Source of the DNA: Linum tenue
Taxonomy: Eukaryota > Streptophyta > Magnoliopsida > Malpighiales > Linaceae
Reading direction: 5' to 3'
Assembly: GCA_946122785.1 (NCBI GenBank)
Contig: CAMGYJ010000006.1
Span: 620,001 to 684,000, forward strand
DNA length: 64,000 bases
Positions 34,733-48,400 of this stretch are shown piece after piece. The notes below the pieces were generated by a model that saw only the letters and a list, made by a program, of their open reading frames with translations, did not search any database and was not told the origin of the DNA. Numbering within the stretch: position 1 is the stretch's first letter; every line of letters starts with the position of its first letter. Made by a program: the position numbers and the translations under genes.

Positions 34733-34827
34733 CCCCGAGGATTTTTCCAAACCCGATGATACTCTGGTGTGCCAACTTTGCAAGTCAATGTATGGACTTC
34801 GACAAGTGTTCAAAAATTGGTCTCAAT
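34733..34827 (+). pseudogene. Decayed copia reverse-transcriptase fragment
   Basis: In one frame the DNA reads a short stretch ending LVCQLCKSMYGLRQVFKNW before a stop. This is the copia reverse transcriptase signature usually seen as K(S/A)LYGLKQ followed by an aromatic W(F/Y). Nothing recognisable lies on either side. It does not match the nearby young copia element closely, so it is an old independent relic. Confidence 0.6.
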
Positions 34828-37800
34828 AATTCAAGTTGTTGAAAGAGGTTTATGTATGCTACTTAATAACTTCTTTACACACTCCCTCAATGAAAGCCAA
34901 CCCATGAACTTGAAATTTGCACAGATCCCAATAACTCGAGTTGTTAAAAGAGGTTCATATATGCACCATGAATCCATGATAAATCGTATTTTCTGGTCAC
35001 AAATAACCAAAATTCTTATATAGCATCATGATCACATTTATCACACATAGGAGAAACGTTAACAAATATGATCCCCTTCATCTTCCTCACAAGGTACAAG
35101 TCAACCAACTGATATATAATTTCGACCCTCAATTATTTACTTTGGTGTAGGTGTTTTAAACGTTTCATTTTTCTTCTTCTGCATCAATTTCTTTGTACGA
35201 CTGCAATCATGTCTCATTCTGGCCCCTCTATATCTTTATGGCGTTTCAAATTGTTATTATTTGTGAATGAATTTATGAATTGGCAAGAGGACATTCACTC
35301 TTGGCGAATAAGCAAAAGTTAAAAAAAAAAAATTGATGGAGCTAAAATAAGTAAATGGTTGGTCGAGATAAACTCCATCCAAGTACATACGAAAATTTGA
35401 GCGGATCCATTTTATCTAATCTGTTTGACCTGTTTAGTGCAAGTCGATAATTGTTAAACTGGATCCGTTACCTTTGCTTATGACTTGAACTATGAAGCTA
35501 AAAGGGAATTCCTAACCTTCTTTTGGGGGTTTCCATAGAAAAATTGGGAGGAGAACGATGATAATTGATATTATTCAAACCGTCATCTTAGATAATGTTG
35601 AATTGGCAACCAAATTCTCCGTCAACAAAAACTCATCGTCGTACACTTCTCCACGGCAAATCAAAGAAGTGAATGGTAAGTCTTTTATTATCACCCTCGC
35701 CGTCGCCGGACAAACATCCCCTTTGGCCCTAGACGATTGACGCGACTTTTAGGCCTTACGTTAATAATTAACCATCTAACACCTTTTGTCTCTATAAAGT
35801 TGGCCGCCGGCGGCCACCCAAACGAAGGTTCTGCTTCTATGAACAGCTTGATGAAAGAAGAGTTTGACAATAGTGAACGCTACAACGGCGAAAGTTCAAT
35901 TATTGCATCCCATCATGACTTTGTAAGAAAGTGGTTAACATTCATCTACATAGCTCTCCCAATAATTATTGAAATTATTTGGTTTATGATACAATAGTAG
36001 AACTGGTTTGATCATGAAGTTGGCTTTCGTTCCAGAGAGTGTAAGAAAGTGGTTAATATCTATATATACACCTCTCTCAACAACTCAGATTATTAAGACC
36101 AATTCATTCACACAAAAAAACTATCCTATTTTTATTAGATATATTCGATGGATTTACGAGAGTTGGCGATTCGAGCGTACCGGTACAACCTGATATTTTT
36201 TATACTAGTAATAACCTAGAGTATATAGTAAACTGGAATTAAACAGGACTCGAGACCAATTTCCTAACCATGGTTCACACGAACCTGAACAGGCTGACCC
36301 GCCTCACGGTTTTGGTTAATCGAACTTCAAAAAGTTCAATTCGATCACACGCTTGTTGTTTCGGACTTCAAAGCATGATATCGGTCGACCCGAACTCGTT
36401 TGCCCTTATTTCTTGGTTAATTTCCAATCTCGACCAATGGATACACTCACTTTGTAATCCATTGGACACGCTCAATCCGTAAAAATTCACATCCGTACAC
36501 GAATGAAATCAACTTGGTGCGGTTTCCATTAATCGAGTACAAGACATTAAAAACCAACCACTCATTTTTTGTATTTTTCATGATAGGGAAACCCACTTGG
36601 TGATTCGATAGCGATACGTCCTTTTCTTTTGCCCATTGTTTGGCGGAATTTGGCAAATGAATTGAGATTGTCTATTATAGTGGTGGACATAGTCCCCAAT
36701 ATTAATTGATCATTCAATTGCATACGTTGGCTCACATGCGTGATTGAGATTGAACTTCGCCGGTCAAGGTTATTGAAATAGGAGCCCAGCAAACTTCCTA
36801 GCTGGGGTGATAAATGCTGTCTATCCCCTGGATAGGCATGGCAATTTTCATGACTCATGTATTGGGTCACATTCAAAGGGATTTAAATGGGCTTTTAATA
36901 ATTTTGAGCTTGAGTTGGTTATGAATTAAGTCTAATTTGGGTGACCTCGTTTGGATCAGATTTCAACGGGTTTATTTGGATCCAGATGAACGTACATAAA
37001 AAAGATAATATCGACCATATCAACGGCCTTCAATCCAATTGCACCTTTAGTATATTGGTCTTTTCCATCTTTCTGGTTGTTTCATAACAAAAAAAAATAA
37101 TTCAAAAAATGCCTTGGAATCGGGTATTCCATTTTCTTTTGAGTATCCAATGGCACGAGTCCAATTATTATTTTTTTTTTTCTGAATAGAAGACATGGGT
37201 CCAATTTAGATCCAACTATACCTTTAATGTTGGGTTTCCACGCCTTTTTGTTTGTTTTATAATAAAAATAGCACAAAAACTGCCTTGGATTCATATATTC
37301 ATTTTCTTTTGTATAACCAATAATATGAATTTAATTGAAACCCATAAAATGTTTGTTATGAGTCTGTTCCAAAAATAAAGGTACTCAAATAGGATTTAAC
37401 CCATGATAAATCGGGGGGTTTTGGAAAATATCCAAATATTGAGCCTTTTTGCAACCCATGCCCGAGAGACTACCTGGTGGTCATTATTACATCTTCGTTG
37501 CTAAAAACTCTTTCCTCCCCAGTTTCCCATGGTGTGTGAATGCGACAATATGTCCACATAACCACTTCCGTCGCTAAAAAGAGTTATGGATATCAGTCCT
37601 CAGAACGACGACCACCACCACCATCCTGAAAAATCAGTCAGTCGAGCTTATTATTGCTCTGCTTTTGTACTCCCCAATGCAACAGCAAAAAAAGCAGATT
37701 CCTGGAAGTTTGTCACATTGGCTCTCAATGGGCTAGCAGCTGCTTCTTATCACTTGTCAGAGGTCCTGAATCAAATTTCCAGCTGCTGGTAGCCTGTATG

Positions 37801-39625
37801 CACAGACAAAACAAAATGCTTAAAGCTTAAAGTTGTCACCTTTATTCACAGTAGCTCTCTCTTTTTAGTAATAATGGCAAGAACAAGAACTAGAACCCTA
37901 GAACGACATAGCCCAATACGCACCACAACCTTTCCTTTCTAAAAGGAACCCAACTGTAGTACAATCAATGACAGCCACCGAGCTTAGCTAGCTAGGGTTG
38001 GGCCCATTTTCAGATAACAAGGAGGGTTGGTACGGGCCGGGTCTGTTCTCGTGTGTCGAGCGATTTTTGTTTCTCGAATCGTGTTATTTGTCGGGGTCTC
38101 GTGGTGATTGGATTGTGTGTGTCTGATGGACTGTGTAATGTCGAGGACGTATCGAGCGAGTATCTCCATGAGTCCCTGTGTGAGAGCTATGTTGTTTATC
38201 ATCTTCGAGAGCCCTACAACAAGAGGATGATTTCCTTGTCGCAAAAGAAACTAATCGGTAAGTAACATTAATTAACGTATGTACGTACATGGAGTTGATG
38301 GGTACTAGCGGTGGTCGGGCTGCCTGTATGGTGTCCTTTCTTATCTTCTCGATTGTAGCTAAAAAGTACACGCGCGTAAATTTCATAACAAATCGAGATA
38401 ATAATACTATATTCGGCGATATTTTGGCCTCATTTTCTTGTTCGAGTACTGAAGTTCAAATCTATTGAACTTTATTCATCTAATATCTCGTAATTTAGAT
38501 TTCTACCAACGTCACTAATTTTACCCAAAAAAAAATTGCATGCATGCCCACATTAAAAACGAGAATGCGGGGTTCGTTAGTATTGGGTTTGTATGGGCCT
38601 ATCAAGTATCAACACACACTTTAAGGCCCAGATATTGTGGGCCAGTCTGCAATCTGCCCGGGCAGAAATAACCCAAGGAGGGGCCGTGGATCATTTGATT
38701 TTCCAAATGAGTGGGCAGTGAGAGGCATTTCTCAAAGCCATTCATGATCCATAGCATTGTTGATTTGGTACATGATTTGTTTGATAAATTTTGATTTAGG
38801 CACACGGTAAATTCAATATATATATATTTTTTTTTATGATCTAATATGTTCCCAAATGGGAGGAAAAGATTAATTCATATTGGCCAACAACAAACTTAAG
38901 AAACTTGACGAGTTGGTTGGATGGTTGTGTTGTCAAATTTTGAACTTACAGATCCTAATTTTAAGGTGAATAACGTGCAAACTTATTAGTTTCTCTTCCT
39001 CCTTCGTCCTTAATTGAGGCGTCCAAGTCGTACACTTTAGCTCATTCTTGCTTTGATTCAGTGAAGGATCATAATTCCTTATGAAAAAGGGTCAAATTAA
39101 ATTCGTGTTCTATAAGTCTTATCAAGACATACATTTATATTGAAAATATTTTGAACTAGGATACTTTAAGAACATAGTGAAATAAAAAAAAAACATATCC
39201 AACTAGGGTGTCTTTCACGATAAAATCAACCAAAGATCATCAATAAATGTTTATTTGACAATTATATTGCTACAATCGTTACTTGTAATCAAGGGGTATA
39301 CATAGATCCAAAGGGAAATTAAACTATTAAAGTAACATATTCACACCTTTCTCTTTTAAGACACTAATGAAGGCGGATTTACGAGTAAAAAAGAAAGTCC
39401 ACCATAAAATTCAAACTTAATACCTTCACACGAAAAACCAGCGTTAAAACCGTTAGACCAATCCGTCGTTCATTCTACCTATTCAGTTTTCATTGCTATA
39501 CTTTCCTCCATACAAACTTATAAGTTATAACTAATCAACATGTATTTAATTTGGAAGACAATTCCAAATTCTATACACCTAACACACTTTCAAACCCCAA
39601 GTTATGGGCTACAATTAGAACTTAA
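34828..39625. other. Intergenic, no gene recognised
   Basis: AT-rich. A near-repeat of aat(a)a(t/c)tc(a/g)agttgtt(g/a)aaagaggtt occurs at about 34825 and 34930. ORFs of up to 104 codons show no family signal and mixed codon use. Confidence 0.5.
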
Positions 39626-40505
39626 TTAGAAGGCCACGTAGAAGATCCACATGACAACTGCAACGGCAAGCCGTCCGGCCAGCGACGAGAGGCAAGAAGC
39701 TGCCATCATGGAGGAAGCCGGCGCCGCGTTCTTCTTGCCGCCGGCCCGTGGCCGGAGGAGATCTCCGCCGCCGTATGAGCCCTTCGCGCGTCTTTCCACG
39801 ACGTCGCTAATCCTTTCGTCACCATCCACCACTTCTACTTGCTCTCTCATCTCCACCTCATCTAACAAAATTTCTCAAAACATAATAATAAGTAAGACAT
39901 AAACATTCTACAAACAATATATGTAGCTAAAAGTGAATAATATATATAGCGACAGTTTTACGGCCGTTACGAAAACCTACGGATTCATAGCGACGAGTGG
40001 TTGCTAAAAGCAAAGAAATCCCTTACGCAGTTTCTAGTGGCAAAAAAAATGGAATGGAGCAACCTATCATCAATATGCTGCAACGATTCATCCATCTCAC
40101 TACCTTATTAGGAGACATTAGGACGCTTTTGTGAACAAAAAGGGCAACAAACGAGCGGATTATCAAACCGGTGTATAATGAGGTGTGTATTTGTCCGAGC
40201 TGACGTACAAACACTATGTTATGTTACTGAACCATGTACGAAGGTTGAGAAGTTTCCAAAAAAATCGATCGATTTTGAATAACGTGTAACGATAGCTTGA
40301 CATCTCGTCGAGATGAGACTAATATGCAATTAGTTGAACTTAATTAATTACTTACTTACTTACCCTTGGTGGTTACTTGAAGATGATGGTGAGAAGAGGA
40401 ATAATGACTTTGATGATCCTCATGAGAAGCACAAAGTGCCAATGAGAGGCAAACAATAATGGTGATGAAGAAGAGAAGCTTTGGAACTGGTCTACTGATC
40501 ACCAT
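39626..40505 (-). CDS. Small putative secreted or membrane-anchored protein
   Basis: Two-exon model on the minus strand, 40505-40364 and 39861-39626, joined in phase 1 (AAGG|GTAAGT ... GTTAG|ATGAG; intron 502 bp), giving 125 residues. The N-terminus MVISRPVPKLLFFITIIVC with LSLALC following is a classic signal peptide (cleavage probably after residue ~25). A His/Ser-rich stretch follows, then an acidic region (EVEMREQVEVVDGDERI), a basic RRAKGSYGGGDLLRPR segment, and a C-terminal run of small residues ending in a hydrophobic segment (LAVAVVMWIFYVAF). The layout fits either a precursor of a small secreted peptide or a GPI-anchored protein. I do not recognise the family. The 5' side contains gaggcaatcATGg, an acceptable start context. 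No neighbour suggests a pathway. Confidence 0.6.
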
Positions 40506-42196
40506 GATTGCCTCCTAGCTAGCTTGGTTCTTGGGAATTGGAGATTAATCGAATATAATTGAGAGATCTATGATGCCAAAGAAGTCGTTAATTACTCTAT
40601 ATATAAGCTTTGTAAAAGTCACTTGGGATGATAATAAAAGGGTTAATTAGCAAGCAATCTTAAGATTCTGATTTGGATTTGACAATTAAGTAATACTAAT
40701 CCACCGTTGAAAGACAAAGAAGCCGAAAAGTTAACAAAGGTTAAGTGGTCGGGTTGGCGACGTATCTTGTCATCGCCAACACACATTTACATGTGGCCCA
40801 AAAGTAATCCATGTTAGAAAAGAATAGTTGTGTGAAATCATATCGGAGATTGTATTAGATAGGTTGGTGTGATGGTATTTTATCTTTAGCGGAATAATAA
40901 TGGTGTTGTTGTTCATATGAGTTGAATCAGACTATATGTCATTGACGGAAACTATGAGTTTATATACGTTTGGGTTTTCGTTTCGAGTTTGGTCTATAAC
41001 GTTATTCTTTACCAGATTAGAATAGGATTACGTCGTTTGAAGAAGTACTATGTATATTTCTCAATTGCTCAGTAATCTATGTTTTCTCAAGTATAGTGAA
41101 ACTGATTCTCTTCGCTCGTGGATTAGCTAACACTCATTGTATTGGTGAACCACGTAAATGAGTGTGTTCTTCACTTTCTTGTATCGTCGATTTTTCCAAT
41201 TCGCTATAATAAGTGGTAGCAGGTAATATACATATAGGATATCACTATTAAAATAATTACAATAAAAAAAGATAATATATTTCAAATGTTAATGTGGCAT
41301 CCACGTAGCAATAGATACCCATTTTTCTTATATTTTTGTGTGCATCGTATCGAATTTAAAAGGCGATAGACAAATTTTCATGATCCAACTGTGATATGAC
41401 GAAGTATCATAGAATCATGAGTTCAACTAATTTACAAATTTTCTGTCTCTCGTTCACACATATTTATATAACGATAAACGAGTTTTCGTGGTCCGATACC
41501 GTATCACGAAATCACGAATTTGGCCAGCTTTCGGTTATGGGTATAATTCAACTGTGTAATAAAGGCGAATCCTTAATGGCCATACATGCATCGTCATTGG
41601 TTGGTTTCATTTCACTTCAACTGTGTAAAAGAAAAAAAAGGAATCTGAACTAATAACTGGCAACCTTTTTTCATGGTTCCTGATTAATTTGTTATTTACG
41701 TGCAAGCAAATGAGAGACAACGAATCTGATTCCACGTCATTACGTAAACAATAATAATTGATATTCCTGTCTGCGACCAAACTAGATGTTCATATTTCAT
41801 ATCCTTCAATCTTAAACAGGCTCATTTTTGTGTGGTGGTTCGTTACTTTTTACCACCTTTTTGTTGTTGTTTTGTTAAAGTTCGGTTTTGACTCTGTAGA
41901 GAGAACTGCAAAATGAAATTTTTTGTTTGACAAATCAATCACATGCATGCTCTTTTGCTTTCCAGAGCCAACAGAAAAGAATCTGCTACTTTGAGTGGAA
42001 CAGTAGACAATACAGAAGAAACATATAGTTTAATTGGACGGCAATGATCTATAAGGCCAGAATATTGTTCTTTACTTACCAGCTTGCTTTATGGTGTCGA
42101 AGAGTTGGTTCAGTCAGCCCTACACACACTTCATGGCTTCCTCCACGTCTTTACACTTTTTTACATGTGGATGGCAGAGCAGAGCAGCTTTCCAGG
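40506..42196. other. Intergenic
   Basis: Promoter side of the small secreted-protein gene and the 3' flank of the MPS1-like gene. Only short ORFs; no repeat or RNA gene noticed. Confidence 0.5.
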
Positions 42197-44315
42197 CTAG
42201 TTGAACAGATCGTGGAGGAGCTGCTGGTTGAGCCTCTGGAACGGCGAAACTCGACACACTTGCTTCGCCAGTTCGTTGGCGACTCGATCCATGTAGAGAA
42301 CATAAAGCCCATGTCTGCACTCCAGAAGCTGCAGTGTTTTCCTGGCATGGAGAAAGGATGTCACCCATCCTTCCATTAGCCCTGCATCAATGGCATTACA
42401 AGTTCATTCTCAATTCGTCGAAATTGGAAGCATTAGGGTCGGGGTAATGTACTGTACCATGATCAAATCCTTCAATGGTTGACCAGGCTTGCAAGTGATC
42501 TGATATCAGAAACTCAACCAGCTCGATCCTATCACAAACACAAGAGAGTTGTTACATTGTGATAGCAATGCCGGTTCTTTCGAGCAATGAAGAAAGAGCA
42601 GCAGAAATTGGGTAAATGGTTGAAGGATAGTGGAATGGAGTGTACATAATGAATAGAGACTGGTGAATGTTTGGGAATGTATCGTCGAAGGGATCGATGC
42701 AGAGCAAGTTCTCAGCTGTTGTGGATATCCTTTCACAAACTGAAAGAAGTGTGCGTTGTCCAATGAAGGGTTCACCTCCCAGCTTTCGCAGCAAGTGCTG
42801 GACTCGAGGCCGGTGATCAATGGCTACGCAATTGGAGTCTGGAATATAGGATAAGAAAATGGGCGATCCAAAGATGCAGAACATGGAGAAATCAAGGTCG
42901 TTAATAAGATTGAGTTGGAACCCAGAAACGAAAGCCAAGAAGAGGTTACCATCTCGATGTGCAGGGCAACAGATCCTTCTCAGCAAACGGACTATTAGGC
43001 TAGTAACAATCCCTTCAACAACTTCCATGTTCTCCCCCACTGGCAATGTCTTCCTAAGCGACTCTACATACACAAGAACGATCATAAGCGGTTCGAGATG
43101 CTCTTTCTCAAGATCTAAGATGAATTTCTAGCAAACAAGAGGTACCATTTACCTAGAATGGAGTCAACAGCCTGGTGAGACCAGTTGGCGAAATTGGCCT
43201 CCTCCATCTGCAAATTTCAGAGATAGCATGTGCACTGAGAGATGAAACCCATGAACAAGTTCATATCAAGCTATAAGCAAAAGTGTTCCTACAGGAGAAG
43301 CAGTGCCATCGCAGAGCTCCACAAGGAAATCAACGGAAGCCCTAAGCTGATCCACTTCATTTTCACTGCTCAATTCTGCAATCAGGAACAAAACCCTCCA
43401 ACAAACATTCCAAAAATCCCACAATCCGCAACCACGAATATGGCGGTGGCTTTCAATTCGACCGATTGGAAAGCAAGGATGGTACCTGTAAAGCGCAATC
43501 TCAGACTCGGATCGTCTCTATTTCGCCGCCTTTGCTTCATCCTCACTGCAGCAGGAGCGAACAGCACCCATATGAGCACATGACAACAAGATGACGAGAG
43601 GTCTATAAGTGTATGAACTATTAGGCAGTGAGGAAATCGACCTTGTCTGAAGAACCGGCGACGGATTACATCGTCGAATCTAGAAACGGATCCGTCTCCG
43701 GCGCCCTCGAAGCGTAATTTTCCCACATCGTCAAAGAAGTAGCACTTGCAAACGGCGGTTTGGGGAAACAGATCGCACTGAGAAGAAGCGTCTAAAAAAG
43801 TACCCAAAAAAAGGAAGAGATTCTCTATTCAGGAATTCTCAAGCTGGAATTTCCTCTCCAGGAAGAAGAAGAAGGAGATCGGAAAAAATAAAACCTTCCG
43901 CTTCCTTGAGATCCTCTCTCAATCGAACAATCTCCTGCTTCCGATCCTTCGCCTAATCAAAATTCAAAACCACAGAGTCCACCATCACCACCAGCAATCA
44001 AACGGAAAATTCGGCTCAATTGAACTGAAACAATCTTCAGGGAACCAGAAATTTGATCGGCTCAATCCATCCGAGAGAGTTTACCTTACGCTTCCAGCGA
44101 AGGGCGTCAGATCCAGAAGAAGCATCCGGCTGCGGCGGAGGAGGTTTTTTATGAAGGAGCTTCGACTGGAGAAGAGAGATCGCTACGGCGAGCTTCAGTT
44201 GTTCCTCGCTCGACGGTCGGTTCGCCGTCGGCTCGCTCGCGGCCATTCTCTGGTAGGTTCGAAAATCAGGCGGGAACTCTCTGCCTTTCGAAACGCCATT
44301 GTTGTTCGTCTCCAT
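42197..44315 (-). CDS. MPS1: MULTIPOLAR SPINDLE 1-like meiotic protein
   Basis: Ten exons on the minus strand: 44315-44085, 43952-43895, 43791-43642, 43545-43486, 43375-43293, 43207-43153, 43063-42950, 42838-42646, 42528-42458, 42381-42197; all phases agree, 399 residues. Recognisable blocks: QLKLAVAISLLQSKLL near the start, a basic coiled-coil-like stretch (KDRKQEIVRLREDLKEAE), CDLFPQTAVCKCYFFDDVGKL, LRASVDFLVELCDG, EVVEGIVTSLIVRLLRRIC, VQHLLRKLGGEPFIGQR, ENLLCIDPFDDTFPN, and near the C-terminus HGLYVLYMDRVANELAKQV. In Arabidopsis, MPS1 is needed for meiotic double-strand-break formation and bipolar spindles (family knowledge). Identity is from remembered similarity, supported by the next gene: eIFiso4G is also the neighbour of MPS1 in Arabidopsis. 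A second in-frame ATG at 44246 (residue 24) could be the real start. Confidence 0.78.
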
Positions 44316-44543
44316 GTTTTTGTTTTACTTTCTTCGCCTCTCCCCCCTAGCTAAATGAAGGCTGGGCTAGAGGAAATGTTGGGCCGGCTTTTTTTCTGTT
44401 TCAAATAGTCCATGAACAAAGAATGGTGGGCCCATCTACAAAGAAGAAATAGCCCGCCTTGGAGTAGGGTTTGGCATATGGTTTGTGAATTCCTACTATA
44501 CCACAAATCCACAATCGGACCACAAAAAGCCGCCTAGGAATAG

Positions 44544-44962
44544 GGTTGTTAATGAATCAAATCGCTCACGAACGGTTCGACATCCAATTTGAGAAAAACT
44601 CGTTCAACACTCAACTTGTATTTAATTGAGATGACTCGCGAACAAGCTCGTTTGTAAACGAGCCAAGGTCGAACCAGCTTGATAGGCTCGTGAGCAAGTT
44701 CAAAAGCATTTAAGTGTTTGTTGTTGGTGTCCTGCGAGCCAAGTTCACGCTTGAGATTGCGGTACAATCGACATTTTATCTGCTAAACACGATTTTTGCT
44801 CGATAAGTTTATTTGGTGGGCCAACTCAAGTCGAACTTAGATTTTTGCAAATGAGCCGAGCTCGAACTTGCCTATTAAAACTCACCTCGAGCTAAGAATT
44901 ATTTTAACGAGCCGAGCCAGAACCATAACAACGCTCGACTCAGCTCGAATCATTAACAATCC
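44544..44962. mobile_element. Non-autonomous foldback/MITE-like element (419 bp)
   Basis: The left end gggttgttaatgaatc and the right end gaatcattaacaatcc are inverted copies, and TA stands just outside both ends (44542-44543, 44963-44964). The interior repeats phrases such as gagccga, cgagctcg and gctcgaac. It has no coding capacity. TA flanks suggest a Tc1/mariner (Stowaway-type) origin, but longer host duplications cannot be excluded. It lies about 230 bp upstream of the MPS1-like start codon. Confidence 0.65.
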
Positions 44963-45466
44963 TAATTAGGGACAACTGGTACGATACACTCTACATAAGA
45001 ATAGTTTATATCGGTCGCCACAAACCGGTTATCTGTGGTGCCGATTGAACCATGATTCGATTACGGTAGTGATCATTTTTAACCACGAATTAATACCATT
45101 GCTAGTAAAATATGATACGCCTAAATTATTATATTAGTTACAAACAAGGTTCCTTGTAGCACCAAAAACGGAACCATCAAATTCCTTAACAAATATCCCA
45201 TATGACATTATGACCAAATTATCAAAAATATACAACTAAAAACAATTGCAAAATTATCAAAAATTAGAAGGAAAACTTCTGACCTGTTCTTCAAAAGAGA
45301 GAGACTTCACCCGCTTTATGAAAAATAGTACAAAAAGGTTCTTTTTTTGCTTGCCTCACAGCAAAAGAAGAAAAAGGAAATAAGAAGAAAAAAAGGTTTG
45401 TAGTGTTTTCTCCAGACTGAGCCACAAAAACAGAACCAGTTCTTCCACCATTCATAATCATCATCA
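44963..45466. other. Intergenic between MPS1-like and eIFiso4G
   Basis: Includes the probable 3' UTR of eIFiso4G (just below 45467) and AT-rich spacer. Nothing else seen. Confidence 0.5.
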
Positions 45467-48400
45467 CTAAAACAAACTCTGGCAAGCCTCGACATCCGCG
45501 GATTGTGAGTCCAGTATACCTTGGTTGCTCGATTTCACGGTCCTAACCGCTGCCTCGAGCACCAGCTTCTGGTACATGTCATCCTCCATCTTCTTCAGCA
45601 TATCGTGCACGGCCTTGAAGTCCAGAACCCCGGCCAAGATGAGCTTCCCTACGATATCCCCAAAGTTGGGTGGCGCTCTTGGCAGGTCAATCCCGATGTC
45701 GTCCAGCATTGTCGCGTAGAGCATGCATCCGGAGGAGATGTCACGACTCGCGAGCACCTTCTTGGATGAGAGATACTCGAGGAGCTTGAATGTGGGTTCC
45801 ACGCAGGGAGGGTTCTCTTCTAGGCCGAGGGCTATGGCTTCCTTGACGAATTCACAGTGGTAGCCGGGGGAGTTGAGCTCCTCGACGCACTGCAAGGCTT
45901 CATCGAGGAGTCGGATGCTGAAGTACTCCTTCAGGATCGAGACAGTCTTTTTCCTCAGCTCTTCGATGTTCATGGTCATTTTTCCAGCTGATGATACAGG
46001 AGCAGGAGTGACAGCAGGCGCAGCAGGAGCAACAGCTGGCTTCTCGGTGAATGCTGGCTTCTCAGTGGCAGAAGAAGGCCCACCAAGTCCTTGGAGGAGG
46101 GCGCTGCTTTTGCCGCTGATGAATCCACCGCTGCCTTGAGGTAAGAATTTGGTGTTCATAGAAGTCGACTTATTGAACATCTGGGATGGTTGAACAGTTC
46201 GAGGCTGAGCATTCGAGGGTTCACCCCTTGGCATGGATCTGGTTCTCGCCATCTCCCAGTTATTGGCGTCAATCCCAGGCATACCAGGCATTCTCCTTGC
46301 TCCAGGCATTCCAGGCATCATGCCTCCTGTCCCGGGTCGGTTAATGGGGAAGCCACCAGGCCCACTAGGGCCGGACCCCGGAGAGATGATGCCTCCACCT
46401 CCGCCTCCGCCTCCGCCTCCACGGCTTATGTTTCTCATGCTCCCTGGACGCAACCCTAGATTCTTCTCAGCCTCTGAATGGATCTCGGTGATGGTTTTAG
46501 CTTTCACCTGGGGAGATGAGGATCCAATGATCAGGGCAAAAAGATTTGGAAGGGGGGGCACCAATGGGCAAAAATTGAGAGTAGAAAATCAAAGTTTACC
46601 TCCTCACGCCTGGGAACCCAGTTGTTGGATCGGAGATCGAGAACATCCTTAACCATGAACCTCAAACGAGCAGCCAACTGAGAATTCGACGACAGCTCTT
46701 TCAAGCGTTTCATGTACACGTCGTTAATCCGCCGTGATTTAGGGCTCTCATCGAGCTGCTTCCCGATAGTGTTGAAGAACTGGCAGATCGCTTCAACGTT
46801 TTCCTCTTCCGGGCAGACTTTGCTGTCAGGGCCCAGAAGCTCCTGCATCAACCAATGAGAAACAGAATAAGCAAATGGCAAAACGTGTAAAATCATTTCC
46901 AACTTGGCTAAAGAAAAAGCTTAAGAGAATGAATACTAACCTGAACAATGTGATGAACAATCTTCTCAGGGACCATCTTCTGCTTCAAAAGCTCACCGAT
47001 CAAGCGAATATTTCCAAGCGTACGAAGCTTCACCATCCTTTCCTTATCCTTGCGCTCTAGCTCTTGATCAGGAGCTGTCATTTCCCTCACTTCTTGCCTC
47101 AGCTTATCAGCGCCCTCGAATGCCTCTTGGCAGTTGTTCAAGAGGACTCTCTTGAAGGTTATTTCTTTGCCACCGGGCTCATCAGAGGGAAATGGAGGAA
47201 GCTTTTCATTGAGATCGGAGCATAGCAGCGCGTACATGGGGCAGAATGTGGGCTCCAGCACGGCTTTTTCGAATATGAGAGAGATCACCCCCTGCATCAA
47301 AGGAAGGTCACATTGATAAATAAAAAGTGAAACAACTTTTTGACATTTCACGGTGAAGAACTCTGGAGGAACACACACACCTTCAGGATATCGGCTGATG
47401 TGATGCCTGAGTCGATGAGTTGGCCTTTGAGAAGGTCGAACTTTTCTGGGGTAAGTTTGTTGAGAATACTGCAACAGCAAATATGAATCAGTAACCCGAA
47501 AACCACATAGACTAATAGATCGGAACTATCGAGGGCGGGTATTCCTGATACCATGTATCGGTTGCTGAAAGGGAAAATAAAGAAAAGAAAGAAGTCGGAA
47601 ATATAAAATTAGGAAGAGGGAGGGCGGGGCAGGATTGGGGAGAGACACATGTGCTATGCATGCTGCCCTGTCCTATTTACGGGTCAGGGCACAACCTACT
47701 ACTCAGAAACAGAGAAACCTACCCCAGGACAGGTTGAGGAAACCTAACGCATCGTGCTCAGAAAGTCAACCCTACAGCATAAGCAGAGTAACAACGAGAA
47801 TAAGATCTGGGGGAGAACAGTTACCCTTTGACGGTCTTCAAGACACGATCTTTATCAGAAAGGGTGCCTCGCCTAGCTGACCATGGTACCTCGGCCTTGA
47901 CTAAGGCGGGAGTAGGACCACCCTGGTCAACAAAACAAGTAAGAAAGTCAAAACCAATTGATATGGAAATGATACATGAAACATCGAGGAAACTGGAGTG
48001 AAGAACTTGAATTAACAAATCAGACAGTTTCGAGGAGAACATCTTAGATCATCTAACACTAGGTGAAAAGAGTGAATATCAATGTCTGTCAATAAATCTC
48101 AGAAAGTCATGATTTCGTTATCCTTGGAGCAAAGAATCTATGTGCTATCTTATGCGTGTATACAAGAACTGGAAAAAATAAAGAAGCTAATACAAGTACA
48201 CAAACAAAATTACCGATTGATTTGGGCGGACAAATTGGGAATTGGGCTGATCCTGACGATTGAATTGGTTTCCATCAAGTGGCCTGGAGTCATTCCGAGG
48301 TACGAAGTCTCTGTCTTTAAGTGAGTCCCAGGACCTCTCTTCCACAGGAGTAGGACCAGGAATTGGGGTGGTGGTACGGGTTCGCCAGTCACGATTGTCT

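Noticed and set aside
37586..37792. 68-codon plus-strand ORF (MDISPQNDDHHHHPEK...)
   Set aside because: No homolog recognised, no splice partner, no signal peptide; chance ORF cannot be excluded.
43242..43583. 113-codon plus-strand ORF over MPS1-like exons 4-5
   Set aside because: Antisense shadow; the minus-strand exons join in phase and match a known family.
46233..46652. 139-codon plus-strand Pro-rich ORF over eIFiso4G
   Set aside because: Antisense of the Gly/Met-rich linker of eIFiso4G.
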